The notes under the pieces are model-generated. The model was not told the origin of the DNA. It ran no database searches and saw only the letters and a program-made list of their open reading frames with translations. Positions 43,005 through 52,578 of a DNA stretch of 61,565 nt are shown here, piece by piece (positions within the stretch are counted from its first letter, which is position 1; each line of letters begins with the position of its first letter). Source of the DNA: Fimbriimonadaceae bacterium (GTDB lineage Bacteria; Armatimonadota; Fimbriimonadia; Fimbriimonadales; Fimbriimonadaceae). The DNA lies in contig JADLBH010000030.1 of NCBI GenBank assembly GCA_020847855.1, positions 1-61,565 of the forward strand, read 5' to 3'. A program made the position numbers and the translations under genes.

Positions 43005-44030
43005 ATGAACCGATGGGTATCTCTTGGAATTGCGGCCCTGACGATGGCTGGGTGCAACGCACCGAGCCCGACCACGGGCACTACGACGGAAGGCGAGAAG
43101 CCCATGACGGTCGGAATCGTCTTCGACACCGGCGGTTTGGGTGACAAGTCCTTCAATGACAGCGCCTATCGGGGGATGCAAAAGGCCGAGAAGGAGCTCG
43201 GGATCAAGATCCTCAAGGTGGAGAGCACCAAGGAGAGCGACTATGAGACCAACCTCGCGCAGCTCGCCGAGCAAGGCGCTCAGCTCGTGATCGGGGTGGG
43301 CATCAGCATGCGGCCCGCTCTGGAGAAGGTAGCCCCGACCCACAAGGACACCAAGTTCGTGAGCATAGACGGTGCCCCCTTGGAGATGGACAACGTCCGG
43401 ACGATCCAATTCAAGGAGGAGGAGGGAAGCTACCTCGTCGGATACCTCGCCGGACTCGTCTCCAAGAGCGGGAAGATCGGCTTTGTCGGGGGTCAGGAGA
43501 TCCCGCTCATCAAGAAGTTCGAGTATGGGTACAGGGCCGGTGCCCTGGCCGCGAACCCGAAGATCGTCGTCCTGCCCGCCAAGTTCACTGGGAACTGGGA
43601 CAACCAGGACACGGCCAAGGTCGCGGCGAACCTCCTCTACGGTCAGGGAGCGGACATCGTCTACCACGCTGCGGGACGGGCGGGCCTGGGCGTGATCGCG
43701 GCGGCGAAAGACTCCGGGAAGTATGCGATCGGCGTGGACAGCGACCAAGACGACCTCGCACCGGGGAGCGTGCTCACCTCCATGGTGAAGAACGTGGACG
43801 AGAGCATCTTCCTCACGATCAAGGACCTCACAGAGGGCAGGTTCAGTCCAGGCGTGGCCGTCTATGGCCTCAAGGAAGGAGGGGTGGGAACGACCCACTT
43901 CGAGCACACGGAGCACGCGATCGGCGAGCAGAACATTCACAAGCTCGAAGAGGCGAAGAAGGGCATCCTGAGCGGGGCCATCCAGGTGCCCTACGACGAG
44001 GCGACCTTCGAGGCCGCGTCGAAGGGCTAG
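43005..44030 (+). CDS. BMP-family (BmpA/PnrA-like) substrate-binding lipoprotein
   Basis: The 341-aa protein has a lipoprotein signal peptide with lipobox TMAGC (Cys18). The BMP fold is shown by VGIVFDTGGLGDKSFNDSAY near residues 36-55, VSIDGAPLEMDNV near residue 123, YLVGYLAGLVSKSGKIGFVGG near residue 144 and YHAAGRAGLGVIAAAKD near residue 220. Such proteins bind nucleosides for an ABC importer. No permease or ATPase genes are next to it. Unlike most genes here it has a clear ribosome site, GAAGAGGA, 6-7 nt before the ATG. Confidence 0.88.
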   Translation: MNRWVSLGIAALTMAGCNAPSPTTGTTTEGEKPMTVGIVFDTGGLGDKSFNDSAYRGMQKAEKELGIKILKVESTKESDYETNLAQLAEQGAQLVIGVGISMRPALEKVAPTHKDTKFVSIDGAPLEMDNVRTIQFKEEEGSYLVGYLAGLVSKSGKIGFVGGQEIPLIKKFEYGYRAGALAANPKIVVLPAKFTGNWDNQDTAKVAANLLYGQGADIVYHAAGRAGLGVIAAAKDSGKYAIGVDSDQDDLAPGSVLTSMVKNVDESIFLTIKDLTEGRFSPGVAVYGLKEGGVGTTHFEHTEHAIGEQNIHKLEEAKKGILSGAIQVPYDEATFEAASKG

Positions 44031-44275
44031 TCGCTCGCCTCGGGGCTGCACTCGCAGGCCGGGCCGCAAGGCTCGGCCTGGGCCTCGCTGGGGGCGCTGC
44101 AATAGTCGTTCGAGTGAAACCCACTTCCCTTGAACAGGATCCCCGCGGGTTGGATGAGGCGCTTCAGCGAGCCCTTGCGGCCACAATCGCAGTCGGCGAG
44201 CGGTGGGTCGGACATGCGTTGCTCGGCCTCCTTCGTGACGCCGCACGCGGAGCACTCATAAACGTAAGTGGGCAT
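44027..44275 (-). CDS. FmdB-family zinc-ribbon protein
   Basis: The 82-aa protein has the FmdB N-terminus MPTYVYECSACG with CSAC and a second pair CDCG, forming a small zinc ribbon. The C-terminus is enriched in Cys/Glu/Ala (CGPACECSPEASD). FmdB proteins were named as regulators of formamidase genes, but the general role is unknown. The stop overlaps the BMP gene stop as CTAG. Confidence 0.8.
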   Translation of the reverse strand: MPTYVYECSACGVTKEAEQRMSDPPLADCDCGRKGSLKRLIQPAGILFKGSGFHSNDYCSAPSEAQAEPCGPACECSPEASD

Positions 44276-44357
44276 GGTCTCTCACGGCCCATGGTAGGCC
44301 TCTAGTTCTCAGATTATGGCAGAATGAGGGAGCCCCACCAGGATCTTCCTGTCCAGC

Positions 44358-45110
44358 ATGACACCCCAGATCTTTGCCTTCGGAGACCTCCCGGTCATCG
44401 GCGTGCTCGTGCTCCTGGAAGGGCTCCTTTCCGCGGACAATGCCCTTGTGCTCGCGCTCATGGTGCGGCACTTGCCGTCCAAGCTTCAGCGCCGTGCGCT
44501 CCTTTATGGCTTGGGCGGGGCGTTCGTCTTCCGGCTCGTCGCGATCATGGTCGCGGCATGGATCATCCGGCTGTGGTGGCTCCAGGCGATCGGTTCCGCG
44601 TACCTGTTGTTCCTCCTGATCAAGCACTTTGTCGCGCACAGCCAGAAGGAGGGCGGGAAGCAGGAGCCTGCCCGGAAGGCGGGCTTCTGGCAGACCGTGA
44701 TCTTGGTCGAGCTCACCGACATCGCCTTCGCGATTGACTCCGTCGTTGCCGCGATCGGCATCGAGCACCGCCAAGAGAAGCTCTGGGTGATCTATTTCGG
44801 TGCGGTGATCGGGATCGTGCTCCTTCGCTTCGCCGCGTCCGCCTTCATCAAATTGCTCGAAAGGTTCCCGTCGCTCGAGCACATGGCCTATGTCCTGGTC
44901 GGCTGGGTGGGGGTGAAGCTCGCCTTCCTCGCCGGCCACAACTATGTCCTCGCCTACAACAAGGACAACAAGGTGCCGCTCACCTTCACGATCCCCATGA
45001 TGGACAAGGTGGTGTTTTGGGCGGTTTTGGCGACGATCATCGTTGGCTTCCTGGTTCATGGAGTCCGGGGACGAAAGCGACAAGACGCCGAACCGCCCCC
45101 GGCTGAGTAA
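44358..45110 (+). CDS. TerC-family membrane protein
   Basis: 250 aa with seven hydrophobic segments. The two TerC signature motifs with acidic residues in membrane helices are present: LLSADNALVLALM near residues 23-35 and ELTDIAFAIDSVVAA near residues 118-132. TerC proteins are linked to manganese efflux and metallation of exported proteins in other bacteria. No yybP-ykoY-like manganese riboswitch is evident in the 80 bp upstream. The start is the first ATG of the conserved N-terminus; the promoter is not clear. Confidence 0.88.
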   Translation: MTPQIFAFGDLPVIGVLVLLEGLLSADNALVLALMVRHLPSKLQRRALLYGLGGAFVFRLVAIMVAAWIIRLWWLQAIGSAYLLFLLIKHFVAHSQKEGGKQEPARKAGFWQTVILVELTDIAFAIDSVVAAIGIEHRQEKLWVIYFGAVIGIVLLRFAASAFIKLLERFPSLEHMAYVLVGWVGVKLAFLAGHNYVLAYNKDNKVPLTFTIPMMDKVVFWAVLATIIVGFLVHGVRGRKRQDAEPPPAE

Positions 45111-45171
45111 CCGAGACCCCATAGGCAAAGCTCACACGGCCCACGCTCGGAGCGAGTAACCTCCGATCGCT

Positions 45172-46242
45172 GTGGGCAAAGTGAAAGTCGGTGTCATCGG
45201 AACGGGAATGATCGGTCTGGGTTGCCACATCCCAGGGTATCTCTCCATCCCGGACGAGTGCGAGGTCGCGTGGGTGTGCGATCTCCTGGACGAGCCTCTC
45301 AAGGACGCGAGCGCTCTGGCCGCCGGCGCGAAGACGACCAAAGACTATCGAGACCTCTTGAACGACCCCGAGGTCGTCGCTGTCTCTGTTGCGGTGCCCA
45401 ATCTCTCCCATGAAAAGCTGACCATAGAGGCGCTCCAGGCTGGAAAACACGTCCTGTGCGAGAAGCCCCTCGCGATGAACGCCCAAGAGGCACGGGCGAT
45501 GTGCAAGGCGGCCAAGGACGCAGGAAAGATCCTCCAAGTCGCCCTACAGATGCGGTTTGGCGGGGGGGCAAGGTTCGCGCGGGAGTTCATTGATGCGGGC
45601 CACTTGGGGGACGTCCACTATGCGAGGGCGCAGGCCCTGCGACGGCGGGGGGTGCCTGGCTGGGGCGTCTTCATTGACAAGGCTCAGCAGGGTGGCGGCC
45701 CGCTCATTGACATCGGCGTCCATATCCTTGACCTCACACTCTTCCTCATGGGCTATCCCCAGCCCGTGAGCGCCACGGCCCAGACCTGGGACACATTAGG
45801 CCGCGACCCTTCGCTCTATAACGGGATGGGCGACTATGACCGGGCAAAGTTCACCGTCGAGGACATGGCGGTCGGGATGATCCGGTTCAAGGACGGCTCC
45901 GTTGTCGTGCTCGAGTCCTCCTTTATGGCCAACATCAAGGACGAGCAGTTCCGAACTGAGATCATGGGAACCAAGGCCGGAATCTTGGTGAAAGGAGGAG
46001 GCGAGGATCCTGTCGAGATCTACACGGAACAAGACCGGCAGCTCTTCGACCTGAAGCCGCGCAACGTCCCCGAAGTGCCTTCCAGTCACACCGCTGAGGT
46101 CCAAGCCTTCGTTCACGCCGTCGCTGAAGGGTCGCCCTCGCCCGTGCCAGGGGAGCAGGGGCTTGTCTTGAACGCGATCTTCGATGCGATGTACCGCTCC
46201 GCGGCCACCGGAAAGGAACAATCGGTGGACGCCTCCGTCTAG
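45172..46242 (+). CDS. Gfo/Idh/MocA-family oxidoreductase
   Basis: The 356-aa protein has the NAD(P) motif VGVIGTGMIGLG near residues 5-16, the EKP motif in HVLCEKPLAMN near residue 95, and GGGPLIDIGVHILDL near residue 176, where Asp and His form the catalytic pair. These enzymes oxidise sugars or inositols. The start is a GTG; TAACCT lies 9 nt upstream. The next gene begins 18 nt after its stop but has its own TACAAT promoter element. Confidence 0.88.
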   Translation: MGKVKVGVIGTGMIGLGCHIPGYLSIPDECEVAWVCDLLDEPLKDASALAAGAKTTKDYRDLLNDPEVVAVSVAVPNLSHEKLTIEALQAGKHVLCEKPLAMNAQEARAMCKAAKDAGKILQVALQMRFGGGARFAREFIDAGHLGDVHYARAQALRRRGVPGWGVFIDKAQQGGGPLIDIGVHILDLTLFLMGYPQPVSATAQTWDTLGRDPSLYNGMGDYDRAKFTVEDMAVGMIRFKDGSVVVLESSFMANIKDEQFRTEIMGTKAGILVKGGGEDPVEIYTEQDRQLFDLKPRNVPEVPSSHTAEVQAFVHAVAEGSPSPVPGEQGLVLNAIFDAMYRSAATGKEQSVDASV

Positions 46243-46260
46243 GCCCCGCTACAATCCGCC

Positions 46261-48627
46261 ATGCTCTTCGCCTTCGCCTTCGCCTTCCCGCCGAGCCTGC
46301 AGGACGAGATCGAGCTCTCCAAGGGCTTGGTGATCGAGGCCTCGGCCCGAGTGAAGCCAGGCGTCTACAATTTGGCCTCCGCCAGCGAAACGGGCCAAGT
46401 GGCGACGATCACAGTCCGTGGAAAAGGGATCACGGTGGACTTCCAAGGGGCGACCCTCTCCGGCTCACGCGAGGACACCCCGCCCGACCAGCGCAAAGGG
46501 ATCGGGATTCGCATTGACGGCGAGAACGTCACGATCAAGAACGCCAAGATCCGCGGTTACAAGGTCGGACTCATTGCCTGGAACGTCAAAGGGCTGAAGC
46601 TTCTGGACTGTGACGTCTCCTACAACTGGAGGCAGCGCCTGCTGAGCGACCGAGAGAAGGAGGACGCCGCCGACTGGATGAGCTACCACAAGAACGAGGA
46701 CAACGAGTGGCTGCGATATGGGGCAGGGGCCTATCTTAGCGGGTGTAAGGACTTCGAGGTCAGGGCCCTGCGAGCGACCGGCGGCCAGTGCGGCCTCATG
46801 CTTACGAACTGCTCGTTGGGCCTGGTCTGGAACTGCGACATCAGCTTTATGAGCGCGGTCGGTCTGGGTCTGTATCGCAGTAGCTTGAACCGAGTCATGC
46901 ACAACCGGTTCGACTGGTGCGTAAGGGGCTATAGCCATGGCGTCTACAACCGGGGCCAGGACTCCACCGGCATCCTGGTCTACGAGCAGTCGAATGCCAA
47001 CACGTTCGCCTACAATTCTGCGACCCACGGCGGGGACGGGTTCTTCCTCTGGGCAGGTCAGTCCACGATGGACACCGGAGCGGGAGGGTGCAACGACAAC
47101 GTCCTCTACGGCAACGACTTCAGCCACTCGCCCGCGAATGGGATCGAGGCGACCTTCAGCCGCAACTCTTTCGTGAACAACCGTTTGCAGGATTGTTGGC
47201 ACGGGGTCTGGGGCGGGTACTCCTACGACAGTCTGATCCTGGGCAACGTCTTCGGGTACAACGCCGAGTCCATCGCGATCGAGCACGGTCAGTACAACCG
47301 GATCGTCGGAAACACGTTCTTCCACGACGCAAACTCGGTGATGCTCTGGCAGAACGACCGGGAGCCCGATCCGAACTGGGGATATCCGCAGTTTCGCGAT
47401 ACTCGGAACTGCGGCACGGAGGTTGCCCACAACCGATTCTCCGGCGCCAGCGACGTTGCAATTGACCTTGGCACAGGCACAAGGGTCAAGGTGGAGGCGA
47501 ACGAGATCGAGGAAGCCAAGGTCGCCTTCTCGCTGCACGGTACTCACCAGGGGACCCTCCTTAGCGGGAACTCCGTCGAGGGCCCGATGCCGCCACCGCA
47601 CGAGGGCGTGGAGATCCACGCCGGGCAGCGCGTGGACTCGACTTGCGAGCCTCCTGTGGCGATCATGACGCGGGGAGGGAGCCAGATCGTCCGGAACGAG
47701 GCGAAGGGCGCGGAATATGCCGCCCAGTTCCTGGGTGGCTGGAACCCGTGGCCGGATAAGGCCGTGCTCCCGCCCAGGCTCGCCCCAGGGCTGGACGAGC
47801 TCTCCCGCCTCGATACTTGGGTTCGGAAGCTCGCCCCTCAGCCCCTTGCCGGAGGTATGGACCCGTTCCTCCAGCACGGTACGCCTCGGGGCCGACAATT
47901 CATCCTCGTGGACGAATGGGGGCCGTACGATTTTCGGCGACCCTTGCTCTGGCCATCGCGGACGGAACCGCTCGATACCGAAGAGTTCGAGGTTCTGGGC
48001 CCCAAGGGAAGCTGGAAGGCGGTCACGGTGGAAGGCTGCACCCTGAGCGCGAGCACCGGAACCGTGCCCGGCAACGTTCGGATCACGGGGCGAAAGGGGA
48101 CTTGGCAAGTCGTCCTCGAATACACAGGGGCGGCGACCACCGATTCGTGGGGACGGCAGACCGCGGCGGGCCAGCCGGTGCGTTTTGGGTCGGGCGAGGA
48201 CAAGGTCGCCATCCGTTGGGACGTCCGATGGTATGCATGGGAGGAAGAGAAGTCCGATCCCCGCGAGAACAGGGACTCCTTCGACGCCGTTCTTGCCGGT
48301 CCGCCGATCGCAACGTCGCAACAGGATGCCCTAGACTTTGCCTCCGGCGGATCGCCGCACGAGGGAGTGCCCTCCGACTACTTCGCAACGACTGCGGACG
48401 GCACCTTTGAGGTGCAGGCAGGACGGTACACGGTCGAGGTGACCACGGACGACGGCGTTCGGCTGAGCTTGGACGGTCAGACCCTCATCAACGAATGGAA
48501 GTACCAAGGGCCGACCACGTACCAAGCCACCGTGGATCTCGAAGCTGGGAAGCACGCGCTGAAGGTGGCCCACTTCGAGATCAACGGTTACACCGCGCTC
48601 AAAGTGAGGTTGAGGCCGGTTCGGTAA
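46261..48627 (+). CDS. secreted right-handed beta-helix protein with C-terminal PA14-like domain
   Basis: 788 aa. A short hydrophobic N-terminus is followed by beta-helix repeats from about residue 60 to 470, with many turns such as NRVMHNRFDW, NTFAYNSAT, NDNVLYGNDFS and NRIVGNTFF, the NosD/pectate-lyase-like pattern of Asn ladders. About residues 680-788 look like a PA14 domain (GRYTVEVTTDDGVRLSLDGQ, then KHALKVAHFEINGY). It probably binds or cleaves polysaccharides outside the cell. TACAAT at 46250-46255 lies 5 nt before the ATG, so the mRNA is likely leaderless despite the close upstream gene. Confidence 0.85.
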   Translation: MLFAFAFAFPPSLQDEIELSKGLVIEASARVKPGVYNLASASETGQVATITVRGKGITVDFQGATLSGSREDTPPDQRKGIGIRIDGENVTIKNAKIRGYKVGLIAWNVKGLKLLDCDVSYNWRQRLLSDREKEDAADWMSYHKNEDNEWLRYGAGAYLSGCKDFEVRALRATGGQCGLMLTNCSLGLVWNCDISFMSAVGLGLYRSSLNRVMHNRFDWCVRGYSHGVYNRGQDSTGILVYEQSNANTFAYNSATHGGDGFFLWAGQSTMDTGAGGCNDNVLYGNDFSHSPANGIEATFSRNSFVNNRLQDCWHGVWGGYSYDSLILGNVFGYNAESIAIEHGQYNRIVGNTFFHDANSVMLWQNDREPDPNWGYPQFRDTRNCGTEVAHNRFSGASDVAIDLGTGTRVKVEANEIEEAKVAFSLHGTHQGTLLSGNSVEGPMPPPHEGVEIHAGQRVDSTCEPPVAIMTRGGSQIVRNEAKGAEYAAQFLGGWNPWPDKAVLPPRLAPGLDELSRLDTWVRKLAPQPLAGGMDPFLQHGTPRGRQFILVDEWGPYDFRRPLLWPSRTEPLDTEEFEVLGPKGSWKAVTVEGCTLSASTGTVPGNVRITGRKGTWQVVLEYTGAATTDSWGRQTAAGQPVRFGSGEDKVAIRWDVRWYAWEEEKSDPRENRDSFDAVLAGPPIATSQQDALDFASGGSPHEGVPSDYFATTADGTFEVQAGRYTVEVTTDDGVRLSLDGQTLINEWKYQGPTTYQATVDLEAGKHALKVAHFEINGYTALKVRLRPVR

Positions 48628-48705
48628 GGACCCAGTTCTTGAACCGAGGTTTCGCGCAAAAGCGTCAATATGGTGAAGGCCGCGTTCAGGCCGGGACACT
48701 ACACT

Positions 48706-49785
48706 ATGAGAACATCGTTCCTACTCTTGTCAGCGACGCTCGGCCTCGCTGCCATCGCACCCGCGCAGGCCCAGCTCGCGATCGGGAGCGACGCCCCCGC
48801 GCTCAAGGTGGAGAAGTGGGTCAAGGGCGACGCAGTCAAGACCTTTGAGCCGGGCAAGGTTTACGTCGTGGAGTTTTGGGCGACTTGGTGCGGCCCCTGC
48901 AAGGAGAGCATCCCCCACATCACCGAAATGGCCAAGAAGCACAAGGACGCTACCTTCATCGGGGTGAGCGTCTGGGAAGACCCCGAGGCCAAGGACAACG
49001 CACACATCGCCAAAGTGGAGAAGTTCGTGTCGGACATGGGCTCGAAGATGGACTACCTCGTGGCGGCCGACGGCTTCGAAGGAACCATGGCCAAGACGTG
49101 GATGGAAGCGGCGAAACAGCCAGGAATCCCCACCGCGTTCGTCGTGGACGGCAAGGGCAAGATCGCCTGGATCGGCCACCCCATGGAGCTGGAGGAGGTT
49201 CTAACCGGCGTGCTCGCAGGCACCTTCGACACTGCCGCCGCCGCCAAGCAGAGCGAGGCCCAGGCGAAGATGGAACAAGAGCGGGAAGCCCTCTTCCAGC
49301 CGCTCAGCGAGGCGATGGGCAACAACGACCACGAGGCGGTCGTCAAGGAGATTGACAAGATCATCGCCAAGGAGCCAATGTACGAGGAGAGCCTGGCTTC
49401 CGTGAAGTTCGAGAGCATGCTCCGATCCAACGAGGCCGAGGCCTACAAGTACGGTGACAGCCTCGCGAACGGCATCTACAAGGCGAACCCCATGGCCCTG
49501 AACAACATCGCGTGGGCCGTGGTGAGCGACGTCTTCCCGGAGCTGGCCCAACCCGATCTAGCCAAGGCGCTCGCCTGGTCCGAGAAGGCGGACAAGCTCA
49601 GCGAGGGCAAGAACCCGTACATCGTGGACACCCTCGCCTATGTCTGGTTCCGGAAAGGCGACTTGAAGAAGGCGATCGAGATTCAGACCCGCGCGGTCAA
49701 GCTGGCCGAGGAGGACAAGGAGTTCGACTCGATCACGCTCACCGAGATGAAGGAAAGGCTCGCAGAGTTCAAGAAGAAGGGCTGA
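48706..49785 (+). CDS. TlpA-like thioredoxin-fold protein with TPR-like C-terminus
   Basis: The 359-aa protein has a signal peptide (cleaved near AQAQL), a redox domain with WATWCGPCKESIPH near residues 62-75 (CxxC), and a cis-Pro loop GIPTAF. From residue 190 onward it is helical with tetratricopeptide-like repeats (MALNNIAWAV, YIVDTLAYVWFRKGDLKKAI). It probably reduces or moves disulfides outside the cytoplasm. I chose ATG 48706, just before the signal peptide; an in-frame ATG at 48670 would add 12 residues. A hairpin terminator follows. Confidence 0.87.
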   Translation: MRTSFLLLSATLGLAAIAPAQAQLAIGSDAPALKVEKWVKGDAVKTFEPGKVYVVEFWATWCGPCKESIPHITEMAKKHKDATFIGVSVWEDPEAKDNAHIAKVEKFVSDMGSKMDYLVAADGFEGTMAKTWMEAAKQPGIPTAFVVDGKGKIAWIGHPMELEEVLTGVLAGTFDTAAAAKQSEAQAKMEQEREALFQPLSEAMGNNDHEAVVKEIDKIIAKEPMYEESLASVKFESMLRSNEAEAYKYGDSLANGIYKANPMALNNIAWAVVSDVFPELAQPDLAKALAWSEKADKLSEGKNPYIVDTLAYVWFRKGDLKKAIEIQTRAVKLAEEDKEFDSITLTEMKERLAEFKKKG

Positions 49786-49804
49786 ACGAAACGCCCTACA
49801 GCGA

Positions 49805-49837
49805 AAAGGCCGACCCCAGGGTCGGCCTTTCTCCTTT
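49805..49837 (+). terminator. rho-independent terminator after the TlpA-like gene
   Basis: An 11-bp stem AAAGGCCGACC / GGTCGGCCTTT (49805-49815, 49820-49830) with a 4-nt loop CCAG, followed by a T-rich stretch CTCCTTT. It is the only clear intrinsic terminator I see in the window and could also act for the convergent ABC-F gene. Confidence 0.8.
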
Positions 49838-50018
49838 GGAGAGCGAGCCAGGCACAAAGAAAGAGCGCGCCCGCAGTTGGAGACGGAACGCGCCAAGCTA
49901 TTCGTTCTGAGGGCACGCTCTCCTCTCCGATAGTGTGCGGGGCCTGCTCCTCTGGCCCAGCGACTTTGGTCGCCAGACAGGGAGCAGAGTACCGCCAATC
50001 GCAAATCCTGTCAAGAAC

Positions 50019-51941
50019 CTAAAGTCCCAATCCAGGGTTCTTGCCGGGCTCGCCTTGCAATCCTTCCAGAGATTCGAGCTGGGTGCAGGCCGCCTCCCAC
50101 TGCCCGATCACGGTGGCGATCTTGCCGGTGAGCGCAGAGTGATCGCGACCCAGGGCCGCGAGGTCGTCCGCTGGCTGCGGCGCAGAGAGCCGCATACTGA
50201 GCGACTCCATCTCGCGTTCGAGCCGAGCAACCTCCGCCTCTCGGTTCTCGACCTCCTTCATCGCCTCTTGGATCGCCTTGCTCAGCTCGCGTTGGGTCAT
50301 TCCCACGGCGGCTGGTGCCTCTCGCGCTCCATGGGTCGGGATGGCAGGGGTTTGCTCGCGCCGGAGCCTGTATTCGCCGAAGCTCCCAGGGAAGAGCGCG
50401 CATCCCGCCTTGCGGACGTCCAACGTGTGGTCGGTCAACTCGCCCAAGAGCCACCGGTCGTGGGACACGAGGATCAATGTGCCTTCGAACTCCTTCAGAG
50501 TCTCCGCCAGGGCTTCGCGGCTGTCCATATCGAGATGGTTCGTGGGCTCGTCCAGAACGAGCAGGTTGGGTGCGGCCTGGGTCAGCATTGCGAGCACGAG
50601 CTTGTTCCGCTCGCCGCCAGAAAGCGATGAGACCGGGCGCAGCACATCGTCCCCGCCCAATAGGAAGCGCCCGAGCAAGCTCCGTGCCTGACCTTCTGTG
50701 AGGTCGAAGCCATAAACGAGATGGTGCAATGCCGTCTTGGCGAGATCGAGGTCTTGCGCGTCCTGCGCGAAGTAGCCCAGGCGGATCGCGGAGCCGAGCT
50801 TCGCCGTGCCGTGCACCGGATCCATGATCCCTAACAGGGTCTTGGCGAGGGTGGACTTGCCCGCGCCGTTCTCGCCCACCATCCCCCACCGCTCGCCATA
50901 GCGCACCGTCCAGTCCAACGCGGGGAGCAACGGGACGCCGTCATAGCCCCATTGGAGCGACCTGCACTCCACTGCGACGTTCCCAGAGCGGGGCGCCTTG
51001 ACGAAGCCCGCCGCCATCCCACGCTCGTCCTTCACGACCTGGGTTCGCGATGCCTCTAGCTTTTCAAGCTGTTTGAGCCTGCCGCGGGCTTGCGCGGTGC
51101 GCTCGCTGCCCATGAACCGTCGAACGTACTCGTCGAGCGCGGCTGCCTGCGCCGACTCCTTCTTTGCCGTCCGGGCCGTGCGCTCCGCCTCCTCAGATCG
51201 GAGCCTGACGTATTGGCTGTACGAGCCGGGATATTCGAATGCGCGGCCGCTTCGAAGCTCGACGAAATGGTCGGCTGTCGCCTCCAGGAATCTTCGGTCG
51301 TGGCTCACGAGGAGGACGGTCCCGTGATATCCGTGGATCCAACGTTCCAGCCACTCCGTGGCGTCCAGGTCCAAGTGATTCGTCGGCTCATCGAGGATGA
51401 TCAGGTCAGGCTCGGCGAGGAGCATTCGTGCCAGCGCAACCCTCGTAGCTTGGCCGCCACTCAGATCGCCGACCCTACGCTCGAATTCCGCCTCCTCTAT
51501 GCCGAGCTTGCTCAGGACGGACCTCGCATCGTGGTCGAGGCTGTACCCTTCCTCGTCGAGGAAGCGCTCCTGGAGCAGGGCAAACTCCTCGAGCAAGTCT
51601 GGGCCGTCATCGCCCGCCTCCATCCGGGCGGTCAATTCAGCAAGACGGTCGCGAAGGCTGGCCAGCTCGGATTGGGCCCGCATGACCTCGTCCCAGACCG
51701 TTCGCTCGGCCGATCCGGCCTGGGACTGGCTCATATAGGCGACGCGAGTGCCCGATGCCAGGGCCACCGAGCCCGAATCGGCCTGCTCCTCGCCGACTAG
51801 GATTTTCAGGAGCGTGCTCTTGCCACACCCGTTGCGACCGACGATCGCCGTCGTGCTTCCTTGGGCAACGCGAAACGACACGTCCTCAAGGACGATTTCG
51901 TTCGCGAATCCTTTGGCAAGGTGGGAGACGGTGACGAGCAT
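50019..51941 (-). CDS. ABC-F family ATPase (Uup/YdiF-like)
   Basis: The 640-aa soluble protein has two ATP-binding domains and no membrane segments. Walker A: VGRNGCGKSTL near residue 35 and GENGAGKSTL near residue 355. Signatures LSGGQ and LSGGE are present, each followed by a Walker B ending LDEPTNHLD. A charged linker of about 80 residues lies between them. A coiled-coil C-terminus (VENREAEVARLEREMESL) resembles Uup. ABC-F proteins act on the ribosome. The ATG at 51941 is chosen as the family's normal start; the longer frame upstream is antisense to the GNAT gene. Confidence 0.9.
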   Translation of the reverse strand: MLVTVSHLAKGFANEIVLEDVSFRVAQGSTTAIVGRNGCGKSTLLKILVGEEQADSGSVALASGTRVAYMSQSQAGSAERTVWDEVMRAQSELASLRDRLAELTARMEAGDDGPDLLEEFALLQERFLDEEGYSLDHDARSVLSKLGIEEAEFERRVGDLSGGQATRVALARMLLAEPDLIILDEPTNHLDLDATEWLERWIHGYHGTVLLVSHDRRFLEATADHFVELRSGRAFEYPGSYSQYVRLRSEEAERTARTAKKESAQAAALDEYVRRFMGSERTAQARGRLKQLEKLEASRTQVVKDERGMAAGFVKAPRSGNVAVECRSLQWGYDGVPLLPALDWTVRYGERWGMVGENGAGKSTLAKTLLGIMDPVHGTAKLGSAIRLGYFAQDAQDLDLAKTALHHLVYGFDLTEGQARSLLGRFLLGGDDVLRPVSSLSGGERNKLVLAMLTQAAPNLLVLDEPTNHLDMDSREALAETLKEFEGTLILVSHDRWLLGELTDHTLDVRKAGCALFPGSFGEYRLRREQTPAIPTHGAREAPAAVGMTQRELSKAIQEAMKEVENREAEVARLEREMESLSMRLSAPQPADDLAALGRDHSALTGKIATVIGQWEAACTQLESLEGLQGEPGKNPGLGL

Positions 51942-51999
51942 GGTTCGGAGCGACGGTTGTACCCGGCACGGCTTCCCGCGAGGCAGGTAGCTTTCAGGG

Positions 52000-52578
52000 A
52001 TGGAGGGATGGTTCCGGGCCGTACCGCTGCAGGGCTTTGGAATCCGTCTGGAACTGGTCGAGGAGCGACATCTGGAGGGTCTGGTCGCGAGCACGGACAG
52101 CGAGACGTTCCGCTGGTTCCCATCTGCCCCATCGCGCCGAAGCCCAGACGCCATGCGAGAGCACCTGACATCACGGCTCGAGCCAGGTCACTCGGTCTAT
52201 GCGGTCTGCTGCGACCGAAGTGGCGAGGTCTTGGGGAGCAGTGCCTTCTATGACGTCGTCCCACGGCACCGGGCCTTGGAAATCGGTTACACGTGGTTCG
52301 CCGAAGAGCACCGAGGGACTCACGCGAACCCGGCGACGAAGCTCCTGATGCTGTCCCATGCCTTTGAAGCCTGTAGGGCCGTCCGAGTCCAACTCAAGAC
52401 CGACGAAAGGAACATGGCGAGTCGGGCCGCCCTCGCCAAGCTCGGTGCTACGGAAGAGGGTCGCCTGCGCCGACACCGCCTCATGCCTGACGGCTTCTGG
52501 CGTACAACCGTCTACTTTTCTATCCTGGAGGAGGAGTGGCCCGAAGTGAGAGAACGCTTGCTCGCACGTCTCCAGTAG
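52000..52578 (+). CDS. GNAT-family acetyltransferase (RimJ/RimL-like)
   Basis: The 192-aa protein fits the RimJ/RimL-like GNAT branch: IRLELVEERHLEGL near residues 15-28, EIGYTWFAEEHRGTHANPATK near residues 93-113 (acetyl-CoA loop) and ERNMASRAALAKLGATEEG near residue 138. It would acetylate a protein N-terminus or a small amine. TAGCTT at 51988-51993 is 6 nt before the ATG, so the start is probably leaderless. It diverges from the ABC-F gene with 58 bp between start codons. Confidence 0.85.
   Translation: MEGWFRAVPLQGFGIRLELVEERHLEGLVASTDSETFRWFPSAPSRRSPDAMREHLTSRLEPGHSVYAVCCDRSGEVLGSSAFYDVVPRHRALEIGYTWFAEEHRGTHANPATKLLMLSHAFEACRAVRVQLKTDERNMASRAALAKLGATEEGRLRRHRLMPDGFWRTTVYFSILEEEWPEVRERLLARLQ

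Noticed and set aside
44281-44357. yybP-ykoY manganese riboswitch before terC
   Set aside because: The 80-bp region lacks the conserved paired loops and is too short.
46465-48321. 618-codon minus-strand open frame
   Set aside because: Antisense of the beta-helix gene, without any recognisable motif.
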